This document shows positions 8,036 to 15,214 of a DNA stretch of 15,800 nucleotides, one piece after another (position 1 is the stretch's first letter; every line of letters starts with the position of its first letter). Made by a program: the position numbers and the translations under genes. This DNA is from Candidatus Omnitrophota bacterium (GTDB taxonomy: Bacteria; Omnitrophota; Gorgyraeia; 2-02-FULL-51-18): assembly GCA_023247955.1 (NCBI GenBank), contig JAHFFL010000008.1:1-15800 (forward strand), read 5' to 3'. The notes under the pieces were generated by a model, which saw only the letters and a program-made list of their open reading frames with translations, was not told the DNA's origin and did not search any database.

Positions 8036-8064
8036 TTGATAAATATAGATATTGATTATATACT
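8036..8064 (+). promoter_or_regulatory. Sigma70-type promoter for the FG-GAP gene
   Basis: TTGATA (8036-8041), a 17-nt spacer and TATACT (8059-8064) lie in an AT-rich intergenic stretch, with predicted initiation near 8071, about 32 nt before the chosen start codon. It is divergent from the foldase promoter at 7934-7963. Matches are 5/6 at both hexamers with optimal spacing. Confidence 0.65.
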
Positions 8065-8102
8065 TTGGATATGAATAGTTAGATATGATAAAGGACAAAA
8101 GC

Positions 8103-10205
8103 ATGAGAACAACGAGAAAGACCAGAACTTTGCACCCTCTAAAAAAGGCTTTGGCGGCTGTCTTGGCAGCCGTCTCCTTCCAACTTCTTTTTCCCTTGTC
8201 CGCTGCATGGAGTGCCTCCGCTGCGGAGTGGCCAAAAACATTTCCTAAATACCATGTGTTTTCAACGAAGTTTGCGGATTTAGATAAGGACGGCCAGAAA
8301 GAAGTGATTGTGGAGTTGACCCCCAGCATGATCGGGCTGAATAAACCGGTCCCGGAATATGCGCATTTGGAGGCCTATAGGGCCGATGGTCGTTTGCTCT
8401 GGATTTCCGATTCTTTAAAGCCGTATGTCTCGTTGCCGGACTCTGCGTTTGCGGTGGGAGAGGTGGATGGGGACGGTTACCCTGAAATAGTTTTAGGAAT
8501 GCAGGCGCCTCCGGCCGGCGACACGCACTCAGCCGTATTCGTATTGGATCACAATGGAAAAATAAAACAGGGCTGGCCGGTTCTTTTCAGTCAACCTGCG
8601 GTTGGCCAACCCTTGCTGGCTGATCTGGACAAAGACGGCAATTGCGAAATTATTTTTTCTCATCCCCTGGACAAGTCCAAGGAAGACGCTGTCAGCGCCT
8701 ATAAAGGGAACGGGTCGCCCTTATGGACAAGGCCAAGCCCGCCCAATCGCGCGGTGCGCGGCGTTGCCGTCGGAGATATTGACAACGATGGCAGGGGCCA
8801 GGAAATCGTGCTGAGTTTTGACGGAAAAATATCCCTTCTCAACGCCAACGGTTCTGATTTTGGCACGATCCTGATCCCGGCACCCAGGAAGCCATCGGTT
8901 CCGCCGCGGCTTTCCAGCCCGGTCTTGGGAGATCTCGACGGCGACGGGGACCTCGAGATCGTTGTTTGCTCGGCGGAAACCAACGGAACCATCCAGATGC
9001 ATGCGTTCCGCCATGATGGCACCACGATACCCGGGTTTCCAAAAGAGGCAGGCCCGTTCTCCGTGGTTTTGCCCAGTCCTATCCTTGCCGACATCGACGC
9101 CGACAAGACATTGGAAATTTTTGCGTTCACCGAGGGCGCCATTTACGGCTGGGATTCCACCGGCGCCCAACTGCGCGGATGGCCAGTCACGCTGAGCTGG
9201 GATTTGCGGAACCCGAAATTTCTGGCGGTGACAAATGTCAATGGGAACAAAGCCATGGAGATTCTATTTACGTCAAAGGACTCCATCCTGCAGTCGCTCA
9301 ATGCCGACGGTTCACCGACCGCAAAGTACCCGACGCGGCTGGATCCTAAGGGGTTCACGGCGTATCAAGCCGTTTTTGGTGATCTGGGGATCGACGATCA
9401 TAAGCTTTATATGGCGGCTTCAACCACAAACAAACAGTACCTCGATGGAAAGGCATTTCTGGTCAAAATGGATGTGAGCTACAATTCCAAAAAGAAAGAT
9501 TGGCCGATGGCCGGACATGACCTCCAGCTGACCGGCAGGGCCGGTTTGTTTACGAATCCTCCCGTTTTCAGCCCTGCACTACCCGCCAGCGTGAAGATAA
9601 ATAGAGGCTCGTTGTTCACCTATCAGATCAGTGCGAAGGATCTCGACGGCGACACCTTGACTTACGCCGCCGAAGGCTTGCCTTCGGGAGCGAGTTTTGA
9701 TCGCGCGAATCACACCATTAGATGGACTCCGAAGATCAGGCAGAGCGGCACCTATTCGATTGTCTTGTCGGTGAGTGATGGAATCAGCACAAGCAAGGAA
9801 AAATTGGATCTTGTGGTGAGACCGGAAAACATGGTTCTCGTGGAAAGTGAAGCGGCTTCACAGTCGCAGAAGACGGTGGTGGCCGCAAAGCCCAAAAATA
9901 CGGCAGTTGCGCCGGTGCTGATGCCGCTTCCAAAGCCGGCGGCCACAGTTCCGACGGTGATTGTCCCGGCAACTGCTCCTCAAGCTTCGAAACTTATCGC
10001 CGTGTCGACGGTGTCAAAAGCCAGTCAAGATATGATCGCGCCGCCGCGGGTTCTCAGCATGGCCGCTCCATCGGCAACGAAGACGCTTCTGGCCTCGTCA
10101 AGAGATTCTGGAGTGCGTCCCAACCCGACTGCTAATTTTGTCGGCCGGTATGTCTCCAAGTCTGCGGAAGCGGCCTTCCGGGAAAAAGAGGCAATAACCC
10201 GCTAA
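8103..10205 (+). CDS. Secreted FG-GAP/VCBS-repeat beta-propeller protein with Ig-like domain
   Basis: 700 residues from the ATG at 8103, chosen over the in-frame ATG at 8085 because AAAGGA (8090-8095) lies 7 nt upstream and the product then begins with a good signal peptide (basic MRTTRKTRTLHPLKK, hydrophobic core, likely cleavage near SASAA/E, residue 40-41). Six FG-GAP-like Ca-binding motifs follow at about 57-70 (DLDKDGQKEV), 119-132 (EVDGDGYPEI), 172-186 (DLDKDGNCEI), 223-237 (DIDNDGRGQEI), 276-289 (DLDGDGDLEI) and a degenerate one at 329-340 (DIDADKTLEI). A WPMAGHDLQLTGR motif closes the propeller near 467-479. An Ig-like domain (about 486-573) follows, then an Ala/Pro-rich tail. The protein is probably extracytoplasmic; its ligand is unknown. 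It has its own promoter and a downstream terminator. Confidence 0.9.
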   Translation: MRTTRKTRTLHPLKKALAAVLAAVSFQLLFPLSAAWSASAAEWPKTFPKYHVFSTKFADLDKDGQKEVIVELTPSMIGLNKPVPEYAHLEAYRADGRLLWISDSLKPYVSLPDSAFAVGEVDGDGYPEIVLGMQAPPAGDTHSAVFVLDHNGKIKQGWPVLFSQPAVGQPLLADLDKDGNCEIIFSHPLDKSKEDAVSAYKGNGSPLWTRPSPPNRAVRGVAVGDIDNDGRGQEIVLSFDGKISLLNANGSDFGTILIPAPRKPSVPPRLSSPVLGDLDGDGDLEIVVCSAETNGTIQMHAFRHDGTTIPGFPKEAGPFSVVLPSPILADIDADKTLEIFAFTEGAIYGWDSTGAQLRGWPVTLSWDLRNPKFLAVTNVNGNKAMEILFTSKDSILQSLNADGSPTAKYPTRLDPKGFTAYQAVFGDLGIDDHKLYMAASTTNKQYLDGKAFLVKMDVSYNSKKKDWPMAGHDLQLTGRAGLFTNPPVFSPALPASVKINRGSLFTYQISAKDLDGDTLTYAAEGLPSGASFDRANHTIRWTPKIRQSGTYSIVLSVSDGISTSKEKLDLVVRPENMVLVESEAASQSQKTVVAAKPKNTAVAPVLMPLPKPAATVPTVIVPATAPQASKLIAVSTVSKASQDMIAPPRVLSMAAPSATKTLLASSRDSGVRPNPTANFVGRYVSKSAEAAFREKEAITR

Positions 10206-10226
10206 TCCAGATTGCTGGAAGTCGTT

Positions 10227-10255
10227 TTGACAACTTTTTTTAACTGTGTTATACT
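10227..10255 (+). promoter_or_regulatory. Strong extended -10 sigma70 promoter upstream of hisG
   Basis: Perfect TTGACA (10227-10232), a 17-nt spacer and TATACT (10250-10255), with TG one base before the -10 (extended -10). Initiation is predicted around 10262, about 5 nt before the terminator hairpin at 10267. It is the best promoter match in the window and points towards hisG. Confidence 0.75.
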
Positions 10256-10266
10256 TCTTTCACACA

Positions 10267-10298
10267 ATAAGCCTGCTTTGCGGGCTTATATTTTTTTT
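10267..10298 (+). terminator. Intrinsic terminator between the FG-GAP gene and hisG
   Basis: A 10-bp stem, ATAAGCCTGC / GCGGGCTTAT (one G-T pair) with a TTT loop, is followed at once by A and eight T. It ends the FG-GAP transcript, whose stop codon lies about 60 nt upstream. It also sits only a few nt after the predicted start site of the 10227-10255 promoter, so it may attenuate hisG or end a very short RNA of about 37 nt. Confidence 0.85.
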
Positions 10299-10356
10299 CC
10301 AACTTATTTATTTTGAATGAATTACCTTTTACAAAAAAGACCAAAGCGAGGTTGTC

Positions 10357-11247
10357 GTGGCTTCGGATTCTCCGTTTAAACTGAAATTGGGTTTGCCCAA
10401 AGGCAGTCTGCAAGAAGCCACCTTTAAGATGTTCAAAAAGGCGGGTTTCAACGTCACGGTCGGTTCGCGCTCTTATTTTCCCTACGTGGACGATGAAGAG
10501 ATCGAGGCGGTGCTGATCCGGGCGCAGGAGATGTCGCGCTACGTCGAAGACGGGGCGCTGGACTGCGGGATCACCGGCGAGGACTGGATCCAGGAAAACG
10601 GCTCCGACGTCGTGAGGGTGCACGAACTCATTTACGCGAAGACTGGTATGAATCCCGTGCGCTGGGTGCTCGCGGTGCCGAACGCTTCTCCGATCAAGAC
10701 CGTGAAAGACTTGCAGGGTAAGCGCATCGCGACGGAGCTTAAAGGGTTCACGGAGAAGTATTTAAAGGAAAAGGGTGTGAAGGCGGATGTTGAGTTCAGC
10801 TGGGGGGCTACCGAGGTGAAGGTGGGCTCCGGCCTTGTGGACGCGATTGTCGAGCTTACCGAGACGGGCTCTTCGCTCCGGGCCAACAATCTACGAATAG
10901 TCGAGACGCTGTGCCATTCCACGACGCAGTTTATTACGAACAAAAAGGCGTGGACCGACGCGCGGAAGAAACAAAAGATGCAGAACATCGCGCTGCTCTT
11001 GCAGGGGGCGATCAACGCCGAGGCCAAGGTCGGGCTTAAGATGAACGTGAGCGAAAAAGACTTGAAAAGAGTGATCGCGCTTCTTCCGGCGATGAAAAAT
11101 CCCACGGTGTCCAGTCTTGCGACGGGAGGATGGAGCGCCGTCGACACGATTATTGACGAGAAGATCGTCCGCGGCCTCATCCCTAAGCTGAAAGAAGCGG
11201 GTGCTGAGGGGATTATTGAGTATCCGTTGAATAAGGTGATTTATTGA
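10357..11247 (+). CDS. hisG: ATP phosphoribosyltransferase, long form
   Basis: HisG condenses ATP with PRPP, the first step of histidine synthesis. The 296 residues identify the long (HisG_L) form, which carries a C-terminal ACT-like regulatory domain for histidine feedback and does not need HisZ. Visible are [21 protein letters not shown] at the N-terminus, [26 protein letters not shown], the PRPP-loop-like region [20 protein letters not shown], and the C-terminal [19 protein letters not shown] (regulatory domain from about 215). The GTG start follows GAGG (10348-10351) by 5 nt. No other his gene is adjacent. Its leader holds a strong promoter followed by a terminator, so regulation by early termination is possible. 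Repeat D follows 5 nt after the stop. Confidence 0.96.
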   Translation: MASDSPFKLKLGLPKGSLQEATFKMFKKAGFNVTVGSRSYFPYVDDEEIEAVLIRAQEMSRYVEDGALDCGITGEDWIQENGSDVVRVHELIYAKTGMNPVRWVLAVPNASPIKTVKDLQGKRIATELKGFTEKYLKEKGVKADVEFSWGATEVKVGSGLVDAIVELTETGSSLRANNLRIVETLCHSTTQFITNKKAWTDARKKQKMQNIALLLQGAINAEAKVGLKMNVSEKDLKRVIALLPAMKNPTVSSLATGGWSAVDTIIDEKIVRGLIPKLKEAGAEGIIEYPLNKVIY

Positions 11248-11252
11248 TATGC

Positions 11253-11373
11253 AAATCCGAAACACGAAATCCGAAATACGAAACAAATTCAAAATCCTAA
11301 TGACCAAAATTCCAAACTCATGTTTCGGTTATTTGAGTTTTGGATTTGGAATTTGTTTGGGATTTCGAGTTTA
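11253..11373 (+). repeat. AT-rich palindromic repeat, copy D (truncated, about 121 bp)
   Basis: Same family and orientation as copies A-C. It has AAATCCGAAACACGAAATCC at the left, the centre TGACCAAAATTCCAAACTC and GTTTCGGTTATTTG, and ATTTGTTTGGGATTTCGAG at the right. The final GAATTTCGGATTTTAA and the leftmost TTAA seen in the others are missing, so it is a decayed or trimmed copy. It lies between hisG and the small basic-protein gene. Confidence 0.8.
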
Positions 11374-11399
11374 ATTTCTAAAAAAGGAGAAGGTGCGGG

Positions 11400-11495
11400 A
11401 TGCCCTGCGGCAGGAAAAGAAAACGCCATAAAATGGCGGTTCACAAAAGAAAAAAAAGACGCCGTCGCGATAGACATAAGAAGAGAGAGCGGTAG
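11400..11495 (+). CDS. Small very basic ribosomal protein, bS22/AURKAIP1-COX24-like
   Basis: 31-codon ORF starting MPCGRKRKRHKMAVHKRKKR and ending HKKRER. About 20 of 31 residues are Lys or Arg. From memory it resembles the short AURKAIP1/COX24-domain proteins (consensus like KKRKRHKMATHKRKKRLRKNRHKK) annotated as small-subunit ribosomal proteins in Bacteroidota and other phyla, so a role bound to rRNA in the ribosome is inferred. AAGGAG (11384-11389) lies 10 nt before the ATG. It sits between repeat D and the FtsH-like gene, 41 nt upstream of the latter, and could share a transcript with it. It is easily missed because of its size. No other function is suggested by the sequence. Confidence 0.75.
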   Translation: MPCGRKRKRHKMAVHKRKKRRRRDRHKKRER

Positions 11496-11536
11496 GCCCT
11501 AAAATTGCAATTTAAGTTTTTGAGCGGGAGGGGTGT

Positions 11537-13174
11537 ATGTTTTTGAAGAAACTGCGTTTGTTCTGGTGGAACCACTCGGTCAAGATCGGCGTTCTCGCAT
11601 GGATCATCTTTATTTTTTGGTGGCCTATCCAGGCGCTCGGCTCCATCGATTCCTATCAGCGCTCCTACATGGTGGCCTGGCTCTCGATGTTGGGTCTTCA
11701 ATCGACGATCAGCGCCGTGATCTTCGTTGTGCTGTACGCCAAGTTTTTGACTCAGGGTTTCTCGAGCTTCAAGAAAAAAGAGCTTAAAACCGAAAGCGTC
11801 GACGTGCATTGGACGGACGTGATCGGCATGGAAGGGGCTAAGCTCGAAGCCAAAGAGCTCGTGGAACTCATCAAGGACCATGCCCGTGTGAAGCAAATCG
11901 GCGGGAACATCATCCGCGGGATGCTGATGATGGGCCCCCCGGGCTGCGGCAAGACCTACCTGGCCAAGGCGATCGCAACCGAAGCCGGTATGCCGTTTAT
12001 CTCGATGTCGGGCGCCGAGTTTGTGGAAGTGTTTGTCGGTGTCGGCGCTTCGCGCGTGAGAAAACTTTTTCAAAAAGCCAGACGGCTTGCTTACGCCCAT
12101 GGGGGTTGTATCGTGTTTCTGGATGAAGTGGATGCGATCGGCCGCCGCCGCGCGTTCGCGATAGGAGGCGGTTCCGAAGAAACGAATTCCACGCAGAACC
12201 AACTTCTGGCCGAGATGGATGGTTTGGGCGACAAGGTCGAAAACGTGATCGTGATCGGCGCGACGAACGCCGCCGAAGACTCCCTGGATCCGGCACTGCT
12301 GCGGCCCGGCCGTTTTGACCGCAAGATTTACGTCGATAAGCCCGACCTGCAGGAAAGGGAAGACCTTTTCAAGTATTATTTATCGAAGATTAAAGTCGAC
12401 GAAAGTCTCGATGTCGCGAGGTTTGCCCGCAAGGCAGTGGGCAAAACCCCCGCGGACATCGCGAATCTCACCAAGGAGTCTGCGCTGATTGCGACGCGCG
12501 CCAAACAAGACCGCGTGACGGCGGACCATTTGTCGGAAGCGATGGAGAGGATTGATCTGGGTCTGAAGCGCAGCACCAAGATCAGTCAGACCGAAAAAGA
12601 AATGACGGCCTACCATGAGACCGGACATCTGATCGTTTTGTATTTGACGCATCCGACTGACGACGTGTTTAAGGCATCGATTGTCCCGCGCGGCCCCGCA
12701 GGCGGCGTGGTCTATCACCTGCCCTCGGAGGAGAAACATTTCACGAACCGCGACGAATTTTTCGCGAACATCAAGGTGGCGCTGGCAGGGTATGTGGCCG
12801 AGAAGATCAAATTTGGCGTGACCTCCAGCGGCGTGTCGTCCGATTTTCAGCAAGCGATGCGCATGGCGCATGCGATGGTTTGGCGTCTGGGAATGGGAAA
12901 ATCCGAATCCCTGGGAGATTACACCAGCATCCCGCCGGACCAGCTTTCCGACAGTATCAAACAAAAATTAAACGCCGAGACACACCAGATTGTTCAGGAC
13001 TGCATGAAAGAAGTGGAGAAGCTGCTCAAGGAGGAGAACGTCCTCTTTGAGCGTTTCGCGAAAGAACTTGTCGAACGCCAAGAGCTGGATTATGACGAAA
13101 TCGAGGCGATATTCAAAGAATATGGAAAGTCTAATCCACGTGTCACGGCCAAGTACATTCCAAAGAGTGGATGA
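11537..13174 (+). CDS. FtsH-like AAA+ zinc metalloprotease with very short extracytoplasmic loop
   Basis: Membrane-bound ATP-dependent protease of the FtsH (M41) family, 545 residues. Two transmembrane helices lie at about 16-34 and 46-71, separated by only about 11 residues; canonical FtsH has a periplasmic domain of roughly 70-90 residues there. The AAA+ module has Walker A GPPGCGKT (133-140), pore loop FVG (166-168), Walker B CIVFLDEVDA (191-200) and the second region of homology with arginines 256 and 259 (LRPGRFDRK). The protease has the zinc motif HETGH (360-364, instead of the usual HEAGH) and Asp436 as third ligand. All catalytic residues are present, so it should be active. ATG 11537 follows GGGAGGGG (11526-11533). 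It is likely a paralog or short form rather than the main FtsH; the ending past the protease is short. Confidence 0.9.
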   Translation: MFLKKLRLFWWNHSVKIGVLAWIIFIFWWPIQALGSIDSYQRSYMVAWLSMLGLQSTISAVIFVVLYAKFLTQGFSSFKKKELKTESVDVHWTDVIGMEGAKLEAKELVELIKDHARVKQIGGNIIRGMLMMGPPGCGKTYLAKAIATEAGMPFISMSGAEFVEVFVGVGASRVRKLFQKARRLAYAHGGCIVFLDEVDAIGRRRAFAIGGGSEETNSTQNQLLAEMDGLGDKVENVIVIGATNAAEDSLDPALLRPGRFDRKIYVDKPDLQEREDLFKYYLSKIKVDESLDVARFARKAVGKTPADIANLTKESALIATRAKQDRVTADHLSEAMERIDLGLKRSTKISQTEKEMTAYHETGHLIVLYLTHPTDDVFKASIVPRGPAGGVVYHLPSEEKHFTNRDEFFANIKVALAGYVAEKIKFGVTSSGVSSDFQQAMRMAHAMVWRLGMGKSESLGDYTSIPPDQLSDSIKQKLNAETHQIVQDCMKEVEKLLKEENVLFERFAKELVERQELDYDEIEAIFKEYGKSNPRVTAKYIPKSG

Positions 13175-13182
13175 ATGTTGTC

Positions 13183-13240
13183 ATCCTCGAACGTTCTTAT
13201 CGAGGATCCTCTTTAGGCTGATTCCCGCTTACGCGGGAAT
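13183..13240 (+). repeat. Two adjacent hairpins at the 5' end of the lipoprotein gene
   Basis: The first stem is ATCCTCGA (13183-13190) with TCGAGGAT (13200-13207), loop 9 nt. The second is ATTCCCGC (13221-13228) with GCGGGAAT (13233-13240), loop TTAC. The second is the widespread type of dispersed hairpin that reads GTCATTCCCGCGTAAGCGGG on the other strand. It starts 8 nt after the FtsH-like stop codon, and its last bases form part of the proposed ATG of the lipoprotein. The arrangement (two hairpins side by side) resembles the element in purD, although the sequences differ. Confidence 0.7.
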
Positions 13241-14180
13241 GACGGTTTTTTTTCTCCTCGTCTTACTTCCTGGCTGCGGTCCTCTGTACACTTATCCGGC
13301 TTCCTCGGTCCCCAAGGCTATAGAGGATATCTGCCATGAAGAATACCGGCTTGATGTTCAGGCCAGGGTCGCCGGGAAAACAGTCGGCGCTTTGCTGGCT
13401 GTGGATTTTCACGCCGACTCCAACGGCCAAATTCCGAAAGAGGTTCACGAAAAAATGGGAAAGGTCATGCAGGCGGTCACGCGCGTCGCGCTCTCGACGG
13501 ATCTGCCGCTTGATTTTTGTACGGTGATTGTCCGTGACAAAAACCAAGGCCACGAGCTTGCGATCACCCGTTCCCTGGACGACACCAAACGGGCAAATGC
13601 CGAGGCGCTCGGCATGGAAGAGTCGATGAGCCGGACCGTGTTTGCGCAGGGGAAGGTGGCCCCGGGCACGGACGCCTTTGTTTTGAAGGAAGTGACGCTG
13701 GAAAATTTTTTGACCGAGCAGATCGTGCAGCGTGTCCGGTTCAACTTTTCAAAGGGATCTAAATCGCAGGACCCGGAAGAGGAACTGCAGGAAGAGATAG
13801 CGGCGCAGCCGGTGATCCTCGTCGACGGCAGTTTTTATCAGGCGCATGGAACGAGGACATTCCGTTTCTCGATTTTATCGCTCAAGTCCACCGAGCCCAA
13901 GGAAACCCTGCTCGGCGTTCTTAAGACTGTCAACGACGTGCTGCAGGGTTATCAGGTTACGGCTTTTGACGGGATTGAGATCCAGGACTATCTCAACCGT
14001 CAAAAACTGGTCTTGAGTCGGGAGGTCTTGACGGCTTATCAGAAGAAAGAAATCACCGGCGACCAAATCCTCGAGAAATATCTCGTCGAGTCCGGCTCCG
14101 TCCAAGAGGCCTTCAAGCTTTTCGGTTTTACGGTCCCCCAAGACTCCTCGAGCGCTTCCTCTGCATCGCCCACTCCCTGA
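13239..14180 (+). CDS. Unrecognised lipoprotein
   Basis: 313 residues; I do not recognise the family. From the ATG at 13239 the protein begins MTVFFLLVLLPGCGPLYTYP, a hydrophobic stretch ending in a lipobox-like LPGC with the acyl-accepting cysteine at 13, so membrane anchoring by lipid is inferred. The signal lacks a basic n-region. In-frame upstream codons (GTG 13167, ATG 13122) would add Arg residues encoded by a hairpin element and would overlap the FtsH-like gene, so the true start is uncertain and may have been remodelled by the insertion. The mature part is soluble and mixed alpha/beta by eye, with an acidic stretch (QDPEEELQEEI) and a Ser/Pro-rich end. No cysteine cluster or enzyme motif is seen apart from scattered residues. 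It ends 4 nt before ispE, suggesting cotranscription. Confidence 0.75.
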   Translation: MTVFFLLVLLPGCGPLYTYPASSVPKAIEDICHEEYRLDVQARVAGKTVGALLAVDFHADSNGQIPKEVHEKMGKVMQAVTRVALSTDLPLDFCTVIVRDKNQGHELAITRSLDDTKRANAEALGMEESMSRTVFAQGKVAPGTDAFVLKEVTLENFLTEQIVQRVRFNFSKGSKSQDPEEELQEEIAAQPVILVDGSFYQAHGTRTFRFSILSLKSTEPKETLLGVLKTVNDVLQGYQVTAFDGIEIQDYLNRQKLVLSREVLTAYQKKEITGDQILEKYLVESGSVQEAFKLFGFTVPQDSSSASSASPTP

Positions 14181-14184
14181 TCCT

Positions 14185-15042
14185 TTGAAGCTCCGCTCTC
14201 CGGCCAAAATAAATCTCATCCTCAATGTCTTGAGAAGGCGCCGCGACGGCACCCACGAGATCGAGACGGTTTTCGAAAGAATCTCGCTTTTTGATGAACT
14301 ACGGCTGTCTCTTTTGAAGGACAAGTCGATTCTCCTGCGGACAGACTCAGACCAAATCCCGGGCGGGTCTTCAAATCTTGCCTGGCGCGCCGCAAAACTT
14401 TTGCAGCAGAGACACGCGGTGAGAAAAGGTGTTTTGATCGAAATTAACAAGCGCATTCCAGTCGCGGCCGGACTGGGGGGCGGGTCGTCCAACGCCGCCA
14501 CAGTTCTTCTGGGGCTTAACCAGCTCTGGAAACTCCGTTTATCCAAAAAAGAGCTTCTGCGGCTGGGCGCGGAGCTCGGCAGTGACGTGCCATTTTTTAT
14601 TTTGGACACGTCGTTTGCGGTTGGCCGCGGACGCGGCGAAATTTTAAGAAAAGTGAATGCGCCAAAGATTAAATTATGGCATTGCCTCGTGAAGCCCGAG
14701 TTTTCAATTTTAACGAAAGAGGCTTACGCAAGCTGGGGAAGCGCGAAGTTGACACCTCCGAAAAGCAATGCTAGAATACTTTGCCACTCTATTCGAAAAG
14801 GGCAGCTCGAACGTCTTTCGAAGCTCTTAGTTAATAGTCTGGAACATTCTCTCAATAAAAGAGTTACAGAGATTTTAGAATTGAAAAAAGAGCTCAATGG
14901 CCAGGAAGCTTTGGGGAGCTTGATGTCCGGCAGCGGTTCGACGGTGTTTGGAATTTTTGCTTCGAGAAAGCAAGCCGAAGACGCGGCGCGATTTCTCGGA
15001 AAAGACCGGCGCCGGCAGGTTTTTGTCGTCTCAACTTACTAA
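14185..15042 (+). CDS. ispE: 4-diphosphocytidyl-2-C-methyl-D-erythritol kinase
   Basis: IspE phosphorylates CDP-methylerythritol in the MEP (non-mevalonate) isoprenoid pathway. It is a cytosolic GHMP kinase of 285 residues, the usual length. Motifs are PAKINL (6-11, with the substrate-binding lysine at 8), the glycine-rich ATP loop PVAAGLGGGSSNAA (92-105), LGSDVPFF with catalytic Asp134, and the C-terminal GHMP motif MSGSGSTVFG. The TTG start at 14185 has no clear Shine-Dalgarno and lies 4 nt after the lipoprotein stop, so translation is probably coupled. The TTG start places the PAKINL motif at the position expected for the family. A strong hairpin follows 10 nt after the stop codon. Confidence 0.95.
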   Translation: MKLRSPAKINLILNVLRRRRDGTHEIETVFERISLFDELRLSLLKDKSILLRTDSDQIPGGSSNLAWRAAKLLQQRHAVRKGVLIEINKRIPVAAGLGGGSSNAATVLLGLNQLWKLRLSKKELLRLGAELGSDVPFFILDTSFAVGRGRGEILRKVNAPKIKLWHCLVKPEFSILTKEAYASWGSAKLTPPKSNARILCHSIRKGQLERLSKLLVNSLEHSLNKRVTEILELKKELNGQEALGSLMSGSGSTVFGIFASRKQAEDAARFLGKDRRRQVFVVSTY

Positions 15043-15052
15043 GCTAGGAAGG

Positions 15053-15094
15053 CTTCTTCGTAGCTGCCGACACGTAAGTGCGGCAGCGAAGAAG
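15053..15094 (+). repeat. Long hairpin downstream of ispE, without T-tract
   Basis: CTTCTTC (15053-15059) pairs with GAAGAAG (15088-15094) outside GCTGCCG (15063-15069) with CGGCAGC (15081-15087). An inner CAC-GTAA-GTG forms the tip. With two small bulges it gives about 17 base pairs. No run of T follows, so it may act as a transcript-stabilising or processing hairpin rather than an intrinsic terminator. Confidence 0.6.
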
Positions 15095-15112
15095 AGCTGC
15101 CCCGTTTGGATT

Positions 15113-15174
15113 CGCCCCGTCATTCGACGGGGCGCTTGCCCCGTTGGATGACGGGGCCCGGTCGCATGACCGGG
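15113..15174 (+). repeat. Cluster of three GC-rich hairpins between ispE and tRNA-Gln
   Basis: Stems: CGCCCCGTC/GACGGGGCG (15113-15121 with 15126-15134, loop ATTC), GCCCCGT/ACGGGGC (15138-15144 with 15151-15157) and CCCGGTC/GACCGGG (15157-15163 with 15168-15174, loop GCAT). The first contains the exact 16-nt core CCCGTCATTCGACGGG also found inside purD at 2561-2576. It belongs to the same dispersed hairpin family and is not a gene. Confidence 0.75.
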
Positions 15175-15214
15175 CGAACCAGCGATTTTGCAGAGGTTAG
15201 AATGTTAAAAAAAT

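Noticed and set aside
8085..8102. Start of the FG-GAP protein at ATG 8085
   Set aside because: No Shine-Dalgarno there; ATG 8103 has AAAGGA at good spacing and gives a cleaner signal peptide.
8699..9170. Long antisense ORFs opposite the FG-GAP gene and other GC-rich genes
   Set aside because: They lack recognisable motifs and start signals, and mirror codon bias of strongly supported genes on the other strand.
10317..10379. Short ORF (20 codons) in the hisG leader, a possible attenuator peptide
   Set aside because: It has no histidine codons, no clear RBS, lies after the terminator hairpin and overlaps the hisG start.
13047..13238. Upstream extension of the lipoprotein ORF to the ATG at 13047
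   Set aside because: It would overlap the FtsH-like gene by 128 nt, and its residues come from that gene's other frame and from hairpin sequence; the lipobox fits a start at or near 13239.
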